Numbered from the stretch's first letter, positions 19,118 through 31,417 are shown. The stretch is 64,000 nt of DNA from Saccharina japonica (GCA_008828725.1 MEHQ01002721.1:282973-346972), one strand, 5' to 3'. The notes: generated by a model from the sequence alone, not told the origin. Program-made: numbers and translations.

Positions 19118-19210
19118 AAAATACCCCGGGTATGATACATGGGTATATTACCCGGGTATTTCATACCCAATACCCGGGTATAACACCCGGGTATAATACC
19201 CGGGTATGAC
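19118..19210. repeat. TACCCGGGTA palindromic array
   Basis: Six or more imperfect tandem copies of the palindromic decamer TACCCGGGTA, separated by A/T-rich linkers. Could form cruciforms. Confidence 0.85.
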
Positions 19211-19317
19211 AGCCGGTGTACCTGGTGTATTCTGCCATTATGATAGTATTGGGTTGGAACGAGGCCTCCAACCGTTGCCGGAGACTCTCACCCCTGATGA
19301 TCACCCCCGCGAACCTG

Positions 19318-19432
19318 GTTGAGGAAAACCCAACGTGTTCCGTCCCGGCATTGTAGGGATGCGAGGGTCTATGGCCATACGACTACGGGTGTGCACGACA
19401 TGCGGCTAATGAGTACACCCCACCCCCCCGCC
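19318..19432 (+). repeat. Family A copy
   Basis: 'GAAAACCCAACGTGTTCCGT', 'GCATTGTAGGGATGCG', 'CGACTACGGGTGTGCA', then a C-rich tail. Confidence 0.75.
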
Positions 19433-19924
19433 GCCCGGCGAGCATCGTGCTTCATACAACAGATGCCCGTTACTACCCTACCGCCGTGAACACACCAAAA
19501 GCATAATCCGTCTATTTTTAGGGCTGCATGTGGCTTTGGGCCAGCTTCGGCTAAATGGTTGACAACTGTCAACCATTTTGTGGAATCTGGGTCGAGCGAA
19601 ATTTGTTTAAGGTGCCCGTGCCGTGAAAAAAGGACACCCGGCTATGACCCTCCACACCTTTCTGTTTGAGGGTCATACATAGCCCATATAGCACCCACCC
19701 ACCCGCATTCGCTTATAAATATTCTACTGGTGGTACGTGTATCGGCGACAAGTATTCGTGCTGGTACCTTTATGCCCAATTCTTCGAAAAAAAGGATTGT
19801 CACGCCCTGTGTGCAACCGTATGTATGGATATGGCAGATCATGTTTCTCGAATATGTCGGTAAGAAGCTAATATACGCGGCAGATGTACTGCTGTAGGTT
19901 TAATGTGAAGAACGCACACACAGA

Positions 19925-20078
19925 GATGTTGAGAATCTCTTATTTTTGGCGAGACTGGAATTTGTATGCAAGACTGGGTGTGCTCCACACTATTTTCAGT
20001 ACAAAGAGGTCGCATTCTTATTTTTTTTCCACCAAAATTCCAGTCTCAAATTCTTACTTATCAGATTATTAACACATT
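19925..20078. repeat. Inverted relative of the 16.24-kb MITE
   Basis: 'GAGAATCTCTTATTTTTGGC' and 'GAGACTGGAATTT' at the left and 'AAATTCCAGTCTCAAATTCT' at the right form terminal inverted repeats around 'CTGGGTGTGCTCCACACTAT'. About 150 bp. Confidence 0.65.
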
Positions 20079-20285
20079 TCGCGTACTACTGTACCCCACC
20101 GCCAAAGCATCTATAACCCCGGGAAAGCGAGAAAGGGCTCAAAGCGCCAGCTTGCTATTTACCTGGTACACGTTATGCATGATGTGATGTTGGTGTTTTT
20201 GTGGCATGTTGCAACGTGGCAACAGCTGGGTAAATGGTAAAATTGCATCATGTGTGCGGGTGTGCTCTTCACATTAATTAACCGC

Positions 20286-20538
20286 TTAACCCTTTTATTG
20301 ATAGTACTGCACTGTACAGAAACCAATATTTCAGTCTAATTCCAAGTGTTTTGTCCCCACATCGGGACTGCAGTTCCTACAGGGTTAAGAACTGGTCCCA
20401 CGAACTTGGGGACAAACTACTTGGAATCAGTGTGGGATAAGTTTTCCAGCTATGAATAGGTTAACAACTGGTCCCAGGTATTTGGGGACACACTACCTGG
20501 AATTAGTGAGGGATAATTTTGTTCATTTCTGAATTTAA
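20286..20538. mobile_element. Three end-to-end piggyBac-type MITEs
   Basis: Elements 20286-20388, 20385-20464 and 20461-20538 are joined by shared TTAA sites. The first is the 'CTAATTCCAAGTGTTTTGTC' type with a CTGCAGT right end. The other two are oppositely oriented 'GAACTGGTCCCA' types. Confidence 0.8.
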
Positions 20539-20539
20539 C

Positions 20540-21024
20540 CCGTTCATTTTTTGTGGGAAATCACAGGGGAAAAATGGCAATAATTATTTTTCGACGATTT
20601 CGAACAAAAACGGCCGCTCGGTGAAGAAGAGAGGTTACAACTAAAAAAAAGTGGTGCCCGGGTTAAGTGGTGCCCGGATTACAAGAGGCGCCTTCGCCGG
20701 TCTTCATTGAAGCCACAAATATCGTACCGGTATCAGATAAAAGTACCAACTATATTATATGATTTTTTGCTGGTTTTTGCGTGTTTTTGGATGTTTTTTT
20801 TGTTCTAAACCAAAATCACGAGAAGGCGTCGACCCAACCCAACCCAATGCTACCCCTGACCCCAACCCTAGTCCATCAGGCTAAGGCCTTGATCCCCGAG
20901 CGCGGCTTCGCCGCGCGTTTTGGAAACCCTTGACAACGCACATGTTAACCTTTTGCTTGACATGTCTCCAGGCATAGCTGGGCGGGGGTAGGGTGTGTGT
21001 CCGGACTGGATAGTACGGAGTTGC
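20540..21024. other. Intergenic, no gene seen
   Basis: AT-rich to mixed sequence with CCCAA/CCTAA-like runs at about 20834-20870 and a small 'GCGGCTTCGCCGCGC' palindrome at about 20903. Nothing coding is supported. Confidence 0.4.
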
Positions 21025-21388
21025 TGTGAGCTGTGCGTGTGTGTGTATTTCACACGAAACCGTTCGTTCTATGATATGTACCCGTCGACATCCAGCATCC
21101 AGCACACTCAGAAAGTGTCCGTGCCGATTTTTCATGTCCTAAGAGAGAGAGAGAGAGTACGTACAAGCTCTATATGTATGTGGTCGCAAACTCACGACAC
21201 AAAAGCAGCAGTATTATTCGTAGCAGAGATACTAACAATGCTGTTTGTACATTGCAGTGTGTGTGTTCTTCACACCAAACCGTCCTCTCTACCCGTCGAG
21301 ATCCAGCACACCCAGTGTCTGCTGTGCCGATTCTTCATCCTATAGAGATACCAGTTCTGTGGTGCATGCAGTAACAAGCTTTTATTTT

Positions 21389-21570
21389 TGGTCCATCCCA
21401 TGTATTATCTTCGCCCTTCTTTTCTCTCTCCCTCTTTCGTAGTCGTAACTCAGATCCGGGGTCACCAAGTAGGCCCCTCTCCCTCCTTCCCCACTACGGT
21501 ACGTGCCTTGCATTTTTATCGCGAGAAGATTTCAGCACTTTCTTCCCTCGTCGACTTGCGTCGGAAAGTT
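21389..21570 (-). mobile_element. tRNA-derived SINE, 3' fragment
   Basis: Reversed tail CCATCCCATGTATTATCTTC, then 'GTAGTCGTAACTCAGATCCG', 'CCCACTACGGTACGTGCC', 'ATTTTTATCGCGAGAAGATT' and 'CTTCCCTCGTCGACTT'. The tRNA-like head is absent. Confidence 0.8.
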
Positions 21571-21779
21571 GAGTTTCAACCGTTCAATTGGTATGATATT
21601 ATAGTACTCACAGCTGACGTATTTTTTTACATTCATCATAGAAAGAGAAGATATTGGCAAAATGCCATGGCATCGTACTGGACACGACAAGCGCAACAAC
21701 ATACCGGTATACAACACGCCAGCAACCAGCAACCCTACCACGGGTACCAAACGCGCGCGCAAGGCATGGTGATGGTGAG

Positions 21780-21990
21780 ACTTGCTGCTGCTGCTGCTGC
21801 TGCTGCCGCCGCCGCACGCTGTTCCTACGCACCCCTATGTTCCTATGCACCACTACTATGTTTTTATGCACCACTCGTATGTTCCTATGCACCAATATGT
21901 TCCTGTGCACCACTATGTTCCAAAATATAAGCTTCGTTCGCGTATCAATATTCAATCCAAAAGGTATTTATAATTCGGGACGGAGGTGGT
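21780..21990 (+). repeat. CTG run, ~19-bp minisatellite and hairpin-family flank
   Basis: A (CTG)n run (21784-21807) is followed by about six units of 'CTATGTTCCTATGCACCA'. The last unit merges into a relative of the 13.93-kb hairpin MITE. Confidence 0.75.
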
Positions 21991-21999
21991 CCGGTCCGC

Positions 22000-22900
22000 T
22001 ACACCTATTGTTGGGGTTAATAGCTACCACTTCGGCCGGCAAAATAATCACCATTTGATACTCGTAATAGTGTTTACACGGGTACTATATTCCCACCCAG
22101 AGCGATACAGCAGCAGTATCATAGTACCGAAAATAAAAAATAGAACAATAATATACCGTCCAGAATGCTAAAATACCATCCATTTTCAACTGGAACTATT
22201 TTACGAGGTACAACCAGTACTTTAATCTATATAATAGGTACAATACTACGAAACAATGTTGACATTAATAAAAGAACAAAATAAAAAATAAAAAGTACGA
22301 GTGATTATTGGACTTCTTGATAAGTCAGGCATGAATATCATGATTTGATCGCACCGGAAAATACATACCTCCTGCTACATACTGCTGTATTCATGGTCAG
22401 CAGTTAAGTGTATGGTACAGAAATGACGTAAAAAGTAATCACAGGTAAATATCTCAGAAACAATTACTCCGTTTGCTTGTTTGACAACGTACCGTAAGGA
22501 AAATGATAAGCGCTGCTGAGAATCGGCAGGACTTTTTACGACTATGAATACGAGTTCAACCCCCCACTACTGCTGCTGCTGCTGCTGTACGTACTGCTGT
22601 GGATGACGATTGCACATACCGTACAAGAACCCACCAACCACCACAGGAAGCAATCTGGGCCGCTCGAGTCAAAAGATCTCAGGAGACAGCACTTTCTCCT
22701 CTTGACTCTTGGCAGACAGCAAACATTCTCTTTATATTTAGATATGCCCGAAGCAACTATTAATATGGCCATGCATGGCATGAGTACAATCCCTCCCTCC
22801 CGGGCGAGGAGGGCCGCCGGAAGCGCCAAGTCCGGGAGGACCTCGCTGGAGGCGAGGCGGCCTTTACTAGGGCTGTGGGCGTTTTTTTTTTCTTCTTCTT
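22000..22900. other. Intergenic, AT-rich, no gene seen
   Basis: Contains a (CTG)n run at about 22567-22587 and a partial family A-like 'GGCCATGCATGGCATGAGTA' at about 22767-22786. A GC-rich block (22800-22870) has no splice-compatible open frame that I trust. Confidence 0.4.
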
Positions 22901-22965
22901 TTTTTCCATCCCATTTGCTATCTTCGCCCTTCCTTTCTCTCTCCTTCGTGGTCGTAACTCAGTGT
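22900..22965 (-). mobile_element. tRNA-derived SINE, tail fragment
   Basis: 'CCATCCCATTTGCTATCTTC' and 'GTGGTCGTAACTCAG' match the tail of the 330-bp SINE; the sequence diverges after that. Confidence 0.65.
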
Positions 22966-24190
22966 ACCGAGGACACAGCAGTGAGCGCAATGTCGCATAA
23001 CTCAAAACGCCAGGTTTTGCGTCAATTCTGTCGACGACCATCGCACACGCCGGAGTTGCGTCCTGTATCCCCCCCTCCCCCGTTGTGGCCGCCCCGCAGT
23101 TGGCTGACAACAAACCACCCACCAATTATTGTATATAGTTGGCTACGTATTATACCATGCATACAAATACGTACGAGTAAAAGTTTGCATATAAATATCC
23201 GACAAATTTGGGTTTCCATTTTATGTAGGGAGGCTTGCTGATTCCATCATTATCATACGGATTTTGCGTAAAATGTAAAACGAAACAGACCCTAGTAAGA
23301 GTACGTATGTACAACATATACAATCGAGTACTGCTTCGTAATTACAACACCATGAAAATTAAACTCGTGCTGTGATTGTGATCGAGGTTGGACTTTCACA
23401 CACACGAACACACTCGTCGACCGAGGGGGGGGGGGCTCTCGTAAGGTTCAAAACAGATAATCATCCCGCACGGTATTGTCAGGAAAACAAAACGACGTGC
23501 GTTCGTATGGCGAGCCTGTGACAAAGAGGCAAGGAATCCTCAAACAAACGTGCCCCCGTGAGCCTCGCGTAGGGCAAGGCCGGGGCCGCCCTTGGCAGAG
23601 TAGGCAGAGCAGGGGTCGGCGAGCACGATGAGGGAGTTGCGTGCTGCCAGGTGGTCCTCATCGCGAGATATCGCGAAAAACGTCTAATAAAAGCGGTGGA
23701 GCTCTCTGGGAGCAGCAGCCTGCAATTTTATATCACTTATGTATTTATTCCGAGGGAACATACTATTAATAATAGTAATCACGACCAAATATGCTGCACG
23801 CTTCCCTCGCGATAAATACCCTTGAATTAAGCGCCGATCATGGCTGCGTAACGGGTCACCAGACCCTGCTGATGTGGCATGGCTATATGGCTATCGTGTA
23901 CCAGGTATACGAGCTATCAACCCCCGTAGGACCCTTAAGGATGCGTAGCGTACAAAAACGAGGGTTTCACTTCGTTTTGGCGTTATCAACCGCCTACCAG
24001 AAGCGTGAGCACCCAGCAGTACGGGGTCGTATAATAATAATATTGCTTGCGCCCGTGCCGTGCACATGAATGCCTCCTTGCATTGTAACCCGGCACCAAT
24101 TTTGTATCATCCCCCAATTGAGCAGTGTGGCCGTTTCGGTAATCGACATTTTTTATCGACAATTTCTCTCCTCTGCAGTCTCGATTTAGG
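22966..24190. other. Intergenic, no gene recognised
   Basis: A mildly GC-rich part at 23490-23650 and short open frames exist, but none shows a domain, good splice context or codon signature I can defend. A G run sits at about 23424-23434. Confidence 0.4.
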
Positions 24191-24274
24191 GTCAACCCAT
24201 CCAGAACTGCAAAACTTATCCGGCACTACGAGTATTCCCAAGTAGTTTGTCCCCAACTATGTGGCAACGGTTAA
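24191..24274. mobile_element. piggyBac-type MITE with CGAGTA insertion
   Basis: Diverged left end (TCAACCCATCCAGAACTGC) and right end TTAA. Where other copies have 'CACTAATTCCAAG', this one has 'CACTACGAGTATTCCCAAG', again a TACGAGTA at a TA. Confidence 0.7.
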
Positions 24275-26500
24275 TAGCTATGATACTGGTATACTACGTT
24301 TACCGCATGTTACCTCTGCCGAACTATTTGTCTTTGAGTACGCGTCAAACCGCACAAGAAAAATGTGTTGATGATTAATTATTTATTTTCAGGAGCGGGG
24401 GTGCTATCTGGGCAAAACAATAAAATAAATTGATCACATTTCCAATTTTATTATTTTGTACCAAATATAGTCAATTAATTATTTTCGGAGTTCGGGCACA
24501 CGATATATATTACTTGCACCGGTATAGAACAAGAGAAAAAACAAACAAGCAAACAAAGGTTCGAGATCGAAAAAATCCTCAAAACTCATAATATTTGCAA
24601 GCTTAAGCTTGGTGTGATACTATTAATATTAATACGAGCGATAATTCGATCGCGCGTTTTACGGGGGGTGTACGTAGGCTTGTATTATACGTATAACGAT
24701 ATTTTTTTTGGTGCGCGTGGTGCCAAAACAGTCAGTCGGTCAACCAAAATCGATCAATTTATATGATCAGTATGGCCACATATTGGAATCTCCGCCTGGA
24801 GATACAGCTCGGTTCTCCAAAATAAAAATACAAATAAACCTAAAAAGACCCCCCCCCCGTGGGCTGATTGATACGTAACAAAAAGATGAAAACATGTGCC
24901 GGCGCCTCCTCGACTCCTCGAGCGAGGCCTGCCCTTGCTTCTTACCTTGTCCTCTTAGCGCCATTCCTGGGCCGCGGAGAGCGCGGGCAGATGCTCCAAC
25001 TCTAATTGATAGAATGCTCGCATATGATTGATCAATAGTCGCATGCATCACTGGAAAGTACACCAATCCGAACCCTCGCCATCGTCATACACCCTCGGGG
25101 GGTATACGAAATATACCTATTAATAGTACACATGCATGCAACAACAAAAAAAACGTACTTATACACGTACTGATATAGACTATTCCTCTTGGGTAGGAAT
25201 TTAGGAGGCAAAATTGATGCGTTTCGTCTCAAAAACAGCAACTTGGTTTTTAAAAAAAATGCCGAAAAAACAAAACGCCGTGAGGGTTGAAAGGTGAAAT
25301 GTTGAAATTGATTGGCAGAGCCCGGCGTACGAGCAGACACTATTATAGTCAGTGCGTAACCTTGCAATAAGACCTGTACCAAATAAACAGAGAGGACTGA
25401 ATAATACTCATTTCACCCCCGTATCATATAGATCGTATGATATGTGTACGTGCGGTAACAACACTTTGCACTCGAAATCGTGCCAAAAAATAAATAAATC
25501 GGAAATCGGAAATCAGGAATACCACCATCAAGACAAAATCTCCTCAACATGAAAATCTCAAAAGGCCGAAAAGCCAAAAAGCCACTCGAACACCCCGTAT
25601 CGAATGAAAAAACAGACATAAATAAATACGTGGACGATTTCACAAAACCAAAAGGTAGGTTTTTACGTTTTTTTACCACAATGCCATGGGTATTTTGATG
25701 AATCGGGATACAAACCAAAACACACGACAAACACACCGCAGCAGGCTTTCGATGTTTGACTTGGTACATGATACATAATCAACATGAAAAAAATACGAGA
25801 TATTTCGCCCTGCCATGCCCATATTATACATATGATATCTACGAATCATACAACGATTTTTAAAACTTCTGTTCTTGTCTGGAATCTGGAACATTGTTGG
25901 AATACTCGATGATACCAGGTGTGCTGATGTACTAGGTAGTTGGGTACAAAGAACGGTTCAATATGTGAAGACAACACACAACACACACTCGTACACCAGG
26001 TAGACAGCAGCAGTATGAAGCTGTACAAGTCTCATCATGTATATATGAAATGGGCTCTACGTTCCAAGCAAGTGACCTTACGAAGACCTTTTACTGACTC
26101 TGCAGCTCCGTCGACGAGCGCCGACAGCGTCGGACCGCGGACCATGCACGGCATCGATTGCACGGGCCATTTCGAGATGAAAGACAAGAAAACCTTCAGC
26201 GGCCTGGCCTGGCCTACGGCAACATATGAGTTCACAGCTGACGTGTTTCTTAGTTTATTATTAATACGTATGATATCTCCATCTAAAAACTATACAAACG
26301 TGTGCTTCACATTTTGTAATTGCCTGGCGGGTTTACCCCCTCCCACCTCACACAGCAGTCAGTTAAAAATACAAAAATACAAAAGTACGAGTATCATACG
26401 TATGCATCGTACGCACGTCGTATCATATGTGCGAGTACGCGAGGACGTTACGCGTACATATTATAGGAGCTTCCGCATTTCCGCTTGAAGCCATTTTTTT
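24275..26500. other. Intergenic, AT-rich, no gene recognised
   Basis: Contains a diverged CACAGCTGT-family copy at about 24565-24655 (with two overlapping TATTAATA), numerous TACCAGGTA/TACGAGTA micro-motifs, and one GC-richer segment at 26080-26225. That segment is open on both strands but has no family resemblance I can name. Confidence 0.4.
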
Positions 26501-26504
26501 TTTT

Positions 26505-26832
26505 TTTTCCCATCCCATTTATTATCTTCGCACTTCTGTCTTTCTCCCTCCCTATTAATAGTCGTAACTCAGATCCGGGGTCACAAACTAAACTCCTCTC
26601 CCTCCTCCCCCACTACGGTTCTTGCCTTGATTTTTATCGCGCAGAGGGTTCAGCCTTCCCAACGCTCGTCGATCTTCATCGAATTTTGCTAACCCACGCT
26701 CTCGCGCTTTCAGCTAGTCAAGATATTTTTTGCGAGATAAAGTACCTACGAGCATGCACTCGGGGGGGCTCGAACTCACGACCTTGACGCTAACAAGCTT
26801 CGTGGTTACCTGCTAGCCCACCGGGGCGTATA
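26505..26832 (-). mobile_element. tRNA-derived SINE, near full length
   Basis: On the minus strand the order is head then tail. A tRNA-like head at about 26825-26755 has a B-box-like GAGTTCGAGCCCCC, followed by a body, and the tail ends AATGGGATGGGAAAAA. In the body 'CCCTATTAATAGTCG' (26550-26564) replaces 'CCTAGTCG' of the other copies, a six-base gain. Confidence 0.8.
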
Positions 26833-26999
26833 ACTGTTTCATATAATATATATATATATTAATAATCGTTTTAGCCATCATGGTCAATGGTCATGGCATG
26901 AGTCATGAGCAAGTACACTGGGTGTGCTGGATGTCGACGGGTAGAAAGGAAGTTTAATGTGAAGAACACACACATATAATAATATGCCGATCGCTAAAT

Positions 27000-27480
27000 G
27001 ATTGTAAGTTGCGAGACGCAGAATGACTGCATATGGACCGACGCAGAACGACTACGTACCGTACGCGTATCATACATCATACCTGGTATATATGTGTATA
27101 TCGAACGACGAAAAAAAAAGTCGGGGCCAAAGCAAAATGATTTTGGACCGACGCAGAATGACTACTATATAGGGGCCGACGCAGAATAACTACAGTACCG
27201 GCCCGCTCATCAGAAACCAGAAATCGGGCTTAGGCTGACTGTCTTATTTGAAAAAGGGGTGTGTCCCACACTAACTTCAGTATAATAGCTATCGACTTTC
27301 TTATTTCCCCCGTAATGTTTAGGCCGAGTTTCTTGTAGGGAACTTTCTTATGAGAGGGCCGCTAGTGTATGGACCGGTTCAGAATGATTCCAGACCGACG
27401 CAGATGGATATTCAAGTATGGAATATGGACCGACGAGAGAATGATCAATGGACCGACTCAGAATGACCATGGACTAAAAT
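27000..27480. repeat. 'ACCGACGCAGAATGACT' minisatellite with a MITE inside
   Basis: At least eight imperfect units with the core GGACCGACGCAGAATGACTA are spread over the interval. About 27195-27375 is occupied by a MITE-like element whose ends are 'CGGCCCGCTCATCAGAAA' and the inverted 'TTTCTTATGAGAGGGCCGC'. Confidence 0.75.
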
Positions 27481-27884
27481 TGCCCCTTCGTATATGATAC
27501 GTCCTGCTGACCTGACAATAACCAGGAGGGATCACCGACCGACCCCTCTGGGGCATGGATTTGGCCAACCAATCAGCTGCAAGAATTGCAATTCAAAATT
27601 TGTACCGGGGGGCCAGCCTGCGGCATTACGTACTTATAACTTATCAGGTATACTCGTTGTAAGTATATATCTCCTTCACGTGTCACGGGGAAACGTCCAC
27701 TATGATACAGCATTGACAGCAAGCAGCACGCGATACAGTTAGCAGACACCACGTGAATTTCAGAGGCATTTTTATTTCCCGAACACGGGGATGGGGAGCA
27801 CAACACAACCAAAATGGATACAGCGGTATACCGAAGCACATTGATTTCCATTCCATACGTACGTGGTATATACAGGCAGCAGGG

Positions 27885-28110
27885 GTCTCCCAGTAAGACG
27901 GGTGGTGTACCAGAAGAGCAATGTGTACGAGGTACGAGTATGACCGCCGGGTAGAGGGAAGCCGCCTTATGAATTCCAGGTTTTTGAGTGCAGTTCCCCG
28001 GTCGCGCCAAGCGATTTGACCGCCTTATATCGGGATACCGCCTTACTTACAAGCGATTTTGACTGCCATATATCGGGATACCGCCTGCTTACTCAGACCG
28101 CCTTTTTGGG
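27885..28110. repeat. Arm 1 of a large inverted repeat ('ACCGCCTTATATCGGGA')
   Basis: 'TACCAGAAGAGCAATGT', 'GTAGAGGGAAGCCGCCTTAT', 'CCAAGCGATTTGACCGCC', 'TATATCGGGATACCGCC' in order; the last part is duplicated in tandem. The inverted partner is 28740-28905. Confidence 0.75.
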
Positions 28111-28380
28111 GGACACCGACTGTAGACGCAACGCTTGGCGTCTGCACTGTATTACCCGTCGCCTTCGAAACATGAAATATGATTGACGGGGGGCGTGACC
28201 GGGGGGGGGGAGGGGGGGGGGGGGTGACACTTTAGACACACACCCCTGGGATCATTTTACTAGACGATTGTGTCGCAAACAAGGGGCTCATGATATCATA
28301 GGGCACACGAAACGAATTTTGTGGCTTCAGAGCATCGAGTTTTTTTGCTCACTGCGTATCGTAGGTATGCATAGATAAGG
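28111..28380. other. Spacer of the inverted repeat, G-rich run
   Basis: Contains a G-rich tract at about 28199-28224 and no gene. Confidence 0.5.
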
Positions 28381-28483
28381 ATTGCTCGGCGTTTGCACGT
28401 ATATTGTTTACACTCTCCTCCCTTTGCCGAGGAAATCCGCGCGGAAATCCGTCCGAGAGGGTGTGTTTGTACCTTGCGTGTAT

Positions 28484-28521
<38 letters not shown>

Positions 28522-28700
28522 ACCCAGCTGTGAGACCGAGGATTTGATCGAAACTCACCTTTGCAAGCTGAGTGGGATACTTCGATCGCGCGAACTAAAT
28601 ATAGAGAGATCATTTTTTTTTTAAACGACAGCTGTAAGGTCGAGCATTTCGTCGAAACTCATCTATGAAAGCTGCGTGGGATGTCATATACCTGGTATCA
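28380..28700 (-). repeat. Two CACAGCTGT-family copies with 30-nt poly(A)
   Basis: Copy 1 (about 28485-28600): an A run, then CAGCTGTGAG, 'GATTTGATCGAAACTCA', 'AGCTGAGTGGGATACTTCG', 'ATCGCGCG'. Copy 2 (about 28612-28682): an A run on the complementary strand, then 'CAGCTGTAAGGTCGAGCATT'. Confidence 0.75.
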
Positions 28701-28739
28701 TGTGTGACATACAGCAGTAGTAGTATTAATAGTAGGGGT

Positions 28740-28905
28740 TCCCAAAAAGGCGGTCTGAGTAAGGCGGCGTCCCGATATAAGGCGGTCAAAATCGCTTGGC
28801 GCCACTGGGGAAATGCACTCACAACCTGGAATGAATAAGGCGGCTTCCCTCTACAAGGCGGTCATATACATTGCTCTTCTGGTACACCACCGTCTTACTG
28901 GTGGA
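28740..28905. repeat. Arm 2 of the large inverted repeat
   Basis: Reverse complement of 27885-28110 with small changes. Arm 1 carries 'GTACGAGGTACGAGTATGACC' where this arm has 'TATATGACCGCC' (inverted reading), so again TACGAG-containing gains at TA. Confidence 0.75.
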
Positions 28906-29760
28906 ACCCGACTACTATTAATAGTATGTATACAAAGTAGCGGATTCGTTGCTTTTTCACCTGTAAAAAGTTGTAGACCGCTCTACCGTAAAAACCTGCA
29001 TGCACACCCCACCCGTAAAACGCGCGATCGGATTACGAATTATCACACCAAGCTTGAAAATATGAGTTTTGAGGGAATTTTTGATCTCAGCTCTTTTTCT
29101 TTTTTCTTACAGTAGTGATCCCGAGGTCTACGACATACACGTAACTACCCTGCCACTACCCTGGCATTCACATATAGACATATATATCTGGTACACGGCA
29201 CTGTCACACAGCTTGCTTGCTTGCAACTACCGCTGTCGACCAGTCCCTTCCGTGGAACTCATAGCTGGAACACATGATATCATATATTGTACATACATAC
29301 CACTCTGTCGACGGAAATGTAACCGACGTTGTGGCATAAACATCAAAACAAAAAGGTCCTTAGATTCCCTTCCAGTGTTGGTATTAGCTATTAATAGTTG
29401 GTATATTTTCCTGGTATAACCTTGGTACGAGTATCATATAATACACATACACAATTGTGACGACTATTAATAGTATACTGGTAGTATTTACACATGGCAT
29501 TTGGTAACTCGAGAACATCGAACGATATCTACGTCTGTTAAAACCTCTTAAGGACTTCAGATTGGGAAACTTGACGATGAAAACTACTGTAAAAAATGAC
29601 GAGACGATTGTACAGCGACGGCCACTGCATTATTGGGAGACGATGCCGATCTCGGCGTCCGAGTTACAATGCAAGGGGTCAGTCGCACGGTACGGGCGCA
29701 ACACGTCCATATACCCGTGCTGCTGAGCGCTGGCGCTGCTCTCGTACGTAGCCGGTTTTG
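28906..29760. other. Intergenic, no gene recognised
   Basis: Three CTATTAATAG decamers (28915, 29388, 29464) and a diverged CACAGCTGT-family fragment at about 29040-29110. No coding support. Confidence 0.4.
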
Positions 29761-29763
29761 TTA

Positions 29764-30098
29764 ACCGGTCGCCCCCGGTGGTCTAGCAGTTCACCACGAA
29801 GACTGCTAGGTTTGAGGTCGAGGGTTCGAGTCTCCGTATGGAGATTTTTATTCCTAAACGACACCAACTACGTAGCTGTCGAGAGCACCTATTATAGCGT
29901 GGGTAGGCACCATTAATTCGACGAGAGTCGACGAGGGCATAAAGTGCTGAAACCTTTCTCGCGATAAAAATGCAAGGCACGTACCGCGCGTAGTGGGGAG
30001 GGAGGGGACGAGAGCCTACTTAGTAACCCCGGATCTGAGTCACGACCACGTATGAAGAGGGAGAGAGAAAAGGGCGAAGAGGAACAATGGGATGGAAA
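29764..30098 (+). mobile_element. tRNA-derived SINE, full length
   Basis: The head GTCGCCCCCGGTGGTCTAGC has an A-box-like GGTCTAGCAGTT. About 55 nt later comes the B box GGTTCGAGTCTCC (29823-29835). The body carries 'CTCGCGATAAAAATGCAAGG', 'GTAGTGGGGAG', 'GTAACCCCGGATCTGAGT', and the tail ends 'AATGGGATGGAAAA'. About 335 bp; reference copy for the family. Internal pol III promoter boxes would drive its own transcription. A 'CTACGTAGCT' insertion interrupts the body at about 29868. Confidence 0.85.
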
Positions 30099-30229
30099 AC
30101 AACACTAAACTAAACACCGAAGTTGTCGTTGTTTTAGCTCGCCATCTCAGGGTCCAAACACGGGGTACAAAGAGCTTCTCCAGAAAATTAGTCGCGAACA
30201 AGCAAAAGCACCGGACAAGGAGTTTACTG

Positions 30230-30430
30230 GAGCATGTCCGATGACGGACTGGAAGTTGGCGATGCACTGCTAATAATGTGAGCAACAGCAACTAGTAATG
30301 GCTGCGTTTTGCTGTTTGCTGGTGTCTGTTGTCCGATGATGGACTGGAAGTTGGCGATGCGCTAATAATGTGAGCACAACAACTATTAATAGCTGCGTTT
30401 CGCTGTTTGCTGATGTCTGTTGTACGGGAC
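30230..30430 (+). repeat. ~93-bp tandem duplication
   Basis: 'GATGACGGACTGGAAGTTGG' and 'GATGATGGACTGGAAGTTGG' start two copies that continue through 'CTAATAATGTGAGCA', 'GCTGCGTTT.GCTGTTTGCTG' and 'TGTCTGTTGT'. At one place copy 2 has CTATTAATAG and copy 1 CTAGTAATGG, a substitution difference. Confidence 0.8.
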
Positions 30431-30599
30431 ATCTAATAAGAAACAGGAAAGCTGACCCAGGGTGGATTTCTCATTTGAGAGAGGTTGATTTTTGCACTAA
30501 TTTCAAGACAACGACTCTCGAATTTCTTAGTTTCCTCGAAATGCCAGCCTGGCTTCAATAGCTTGTTTCTTAAAATTAATAGGTGCCCTGTACTGTAAA
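30419..30599. mobile_element. MITE 'ACAGGACACCTAATAAGAAACAG', ~180 bp
   Basis: Left end 'TGTACGGGACATCTAATAAG', right end inverted 'TTAATAGGTGCCCTGTACTG'. Internal 'CACTAATTTCAAGA.AACGACT'. Relatives: 32405-32590 and 61250-61432. Confidence 0.75.
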
Positions 30600-31417
30600 C
30601 GACGGTCGCGGGGATTTGTTTACATAGGAGCCGGGGGGCGCGTCTGGCCATACATATCGAGGTACGGCGAGAAACAAACCAAGAAATTAGAACTCCAGAA
30701 TAAATCAGAAATAAAAAATGAGCCAAAACTGACTTCAGATTTCACGCGCTCGCGTCGTACAATTAGCCACCCTTTACGTATGTGCCTACAACCTATTATA
30801 CAAACTGAAACTACGCCTATGATATCGACATAAAACACCGGCCTCTATTATCTCTGGTGTTTCTACATACAACTTAGGAATTTGAAAAAAAATAGGCACC
30901 TGATCCTTGTACATATCATATGATATGATACGTCGTAATAACTGTAGTTTTTCTGCTCTGCTCTACGGTTCTAACGTTTCAACCTGCTTTCAACTATTAC
31001 CCGTAACTTCGGTACTAGGCCTAGGTTCCGACTCCGAACATTCCGCCAACGAAACGCGCCTTATCATCAGCAGCACCAGCAGCAGCAGCGCCAACAGCGG
31101 CAGTAGCAGCATCCACAACAACAGAAGGCTAAAAAGAGGCAAGGAACTAAGGAAGAAAGAACAAGACCACCACCACCACCACCACCATCACAACGACAAC
31201 ATCCCCAGCAGCAGCACTCTCACTCCCCATCAACAATCAAAGCACAAGCTATTCAATAGCAGGACACGAGTACATAGCCGAGCAGTCTCTTGGAGCTGAC
31301 ACAGCGGATTAAAACATGAGTACGAACGAACGAAGCGATCGTAACACCTGATACGTTTATTTCAGACTAATTTTAATTTTAATTTAATTTTAATTATTTC
31401 TTCCCCCACCAATAGAC
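30600..31417. other. Intergenic with AGC/ACC-rich simple-sequence block
   Basis: 31065-31240 is rich in AGC and ACC triplets and encodes Ser/Asn/His runs in one plus frame. The frame has no recognisable domain or clear splice sites. The rest shows nothing I can name. Confidence 0.4.

Noticed and set aside
26080..26225. GC-richer segment open on both strands
   Set aside because: No domain and no convincing splice pair on either strand; followed directly by a CACAGCTG repeat end.
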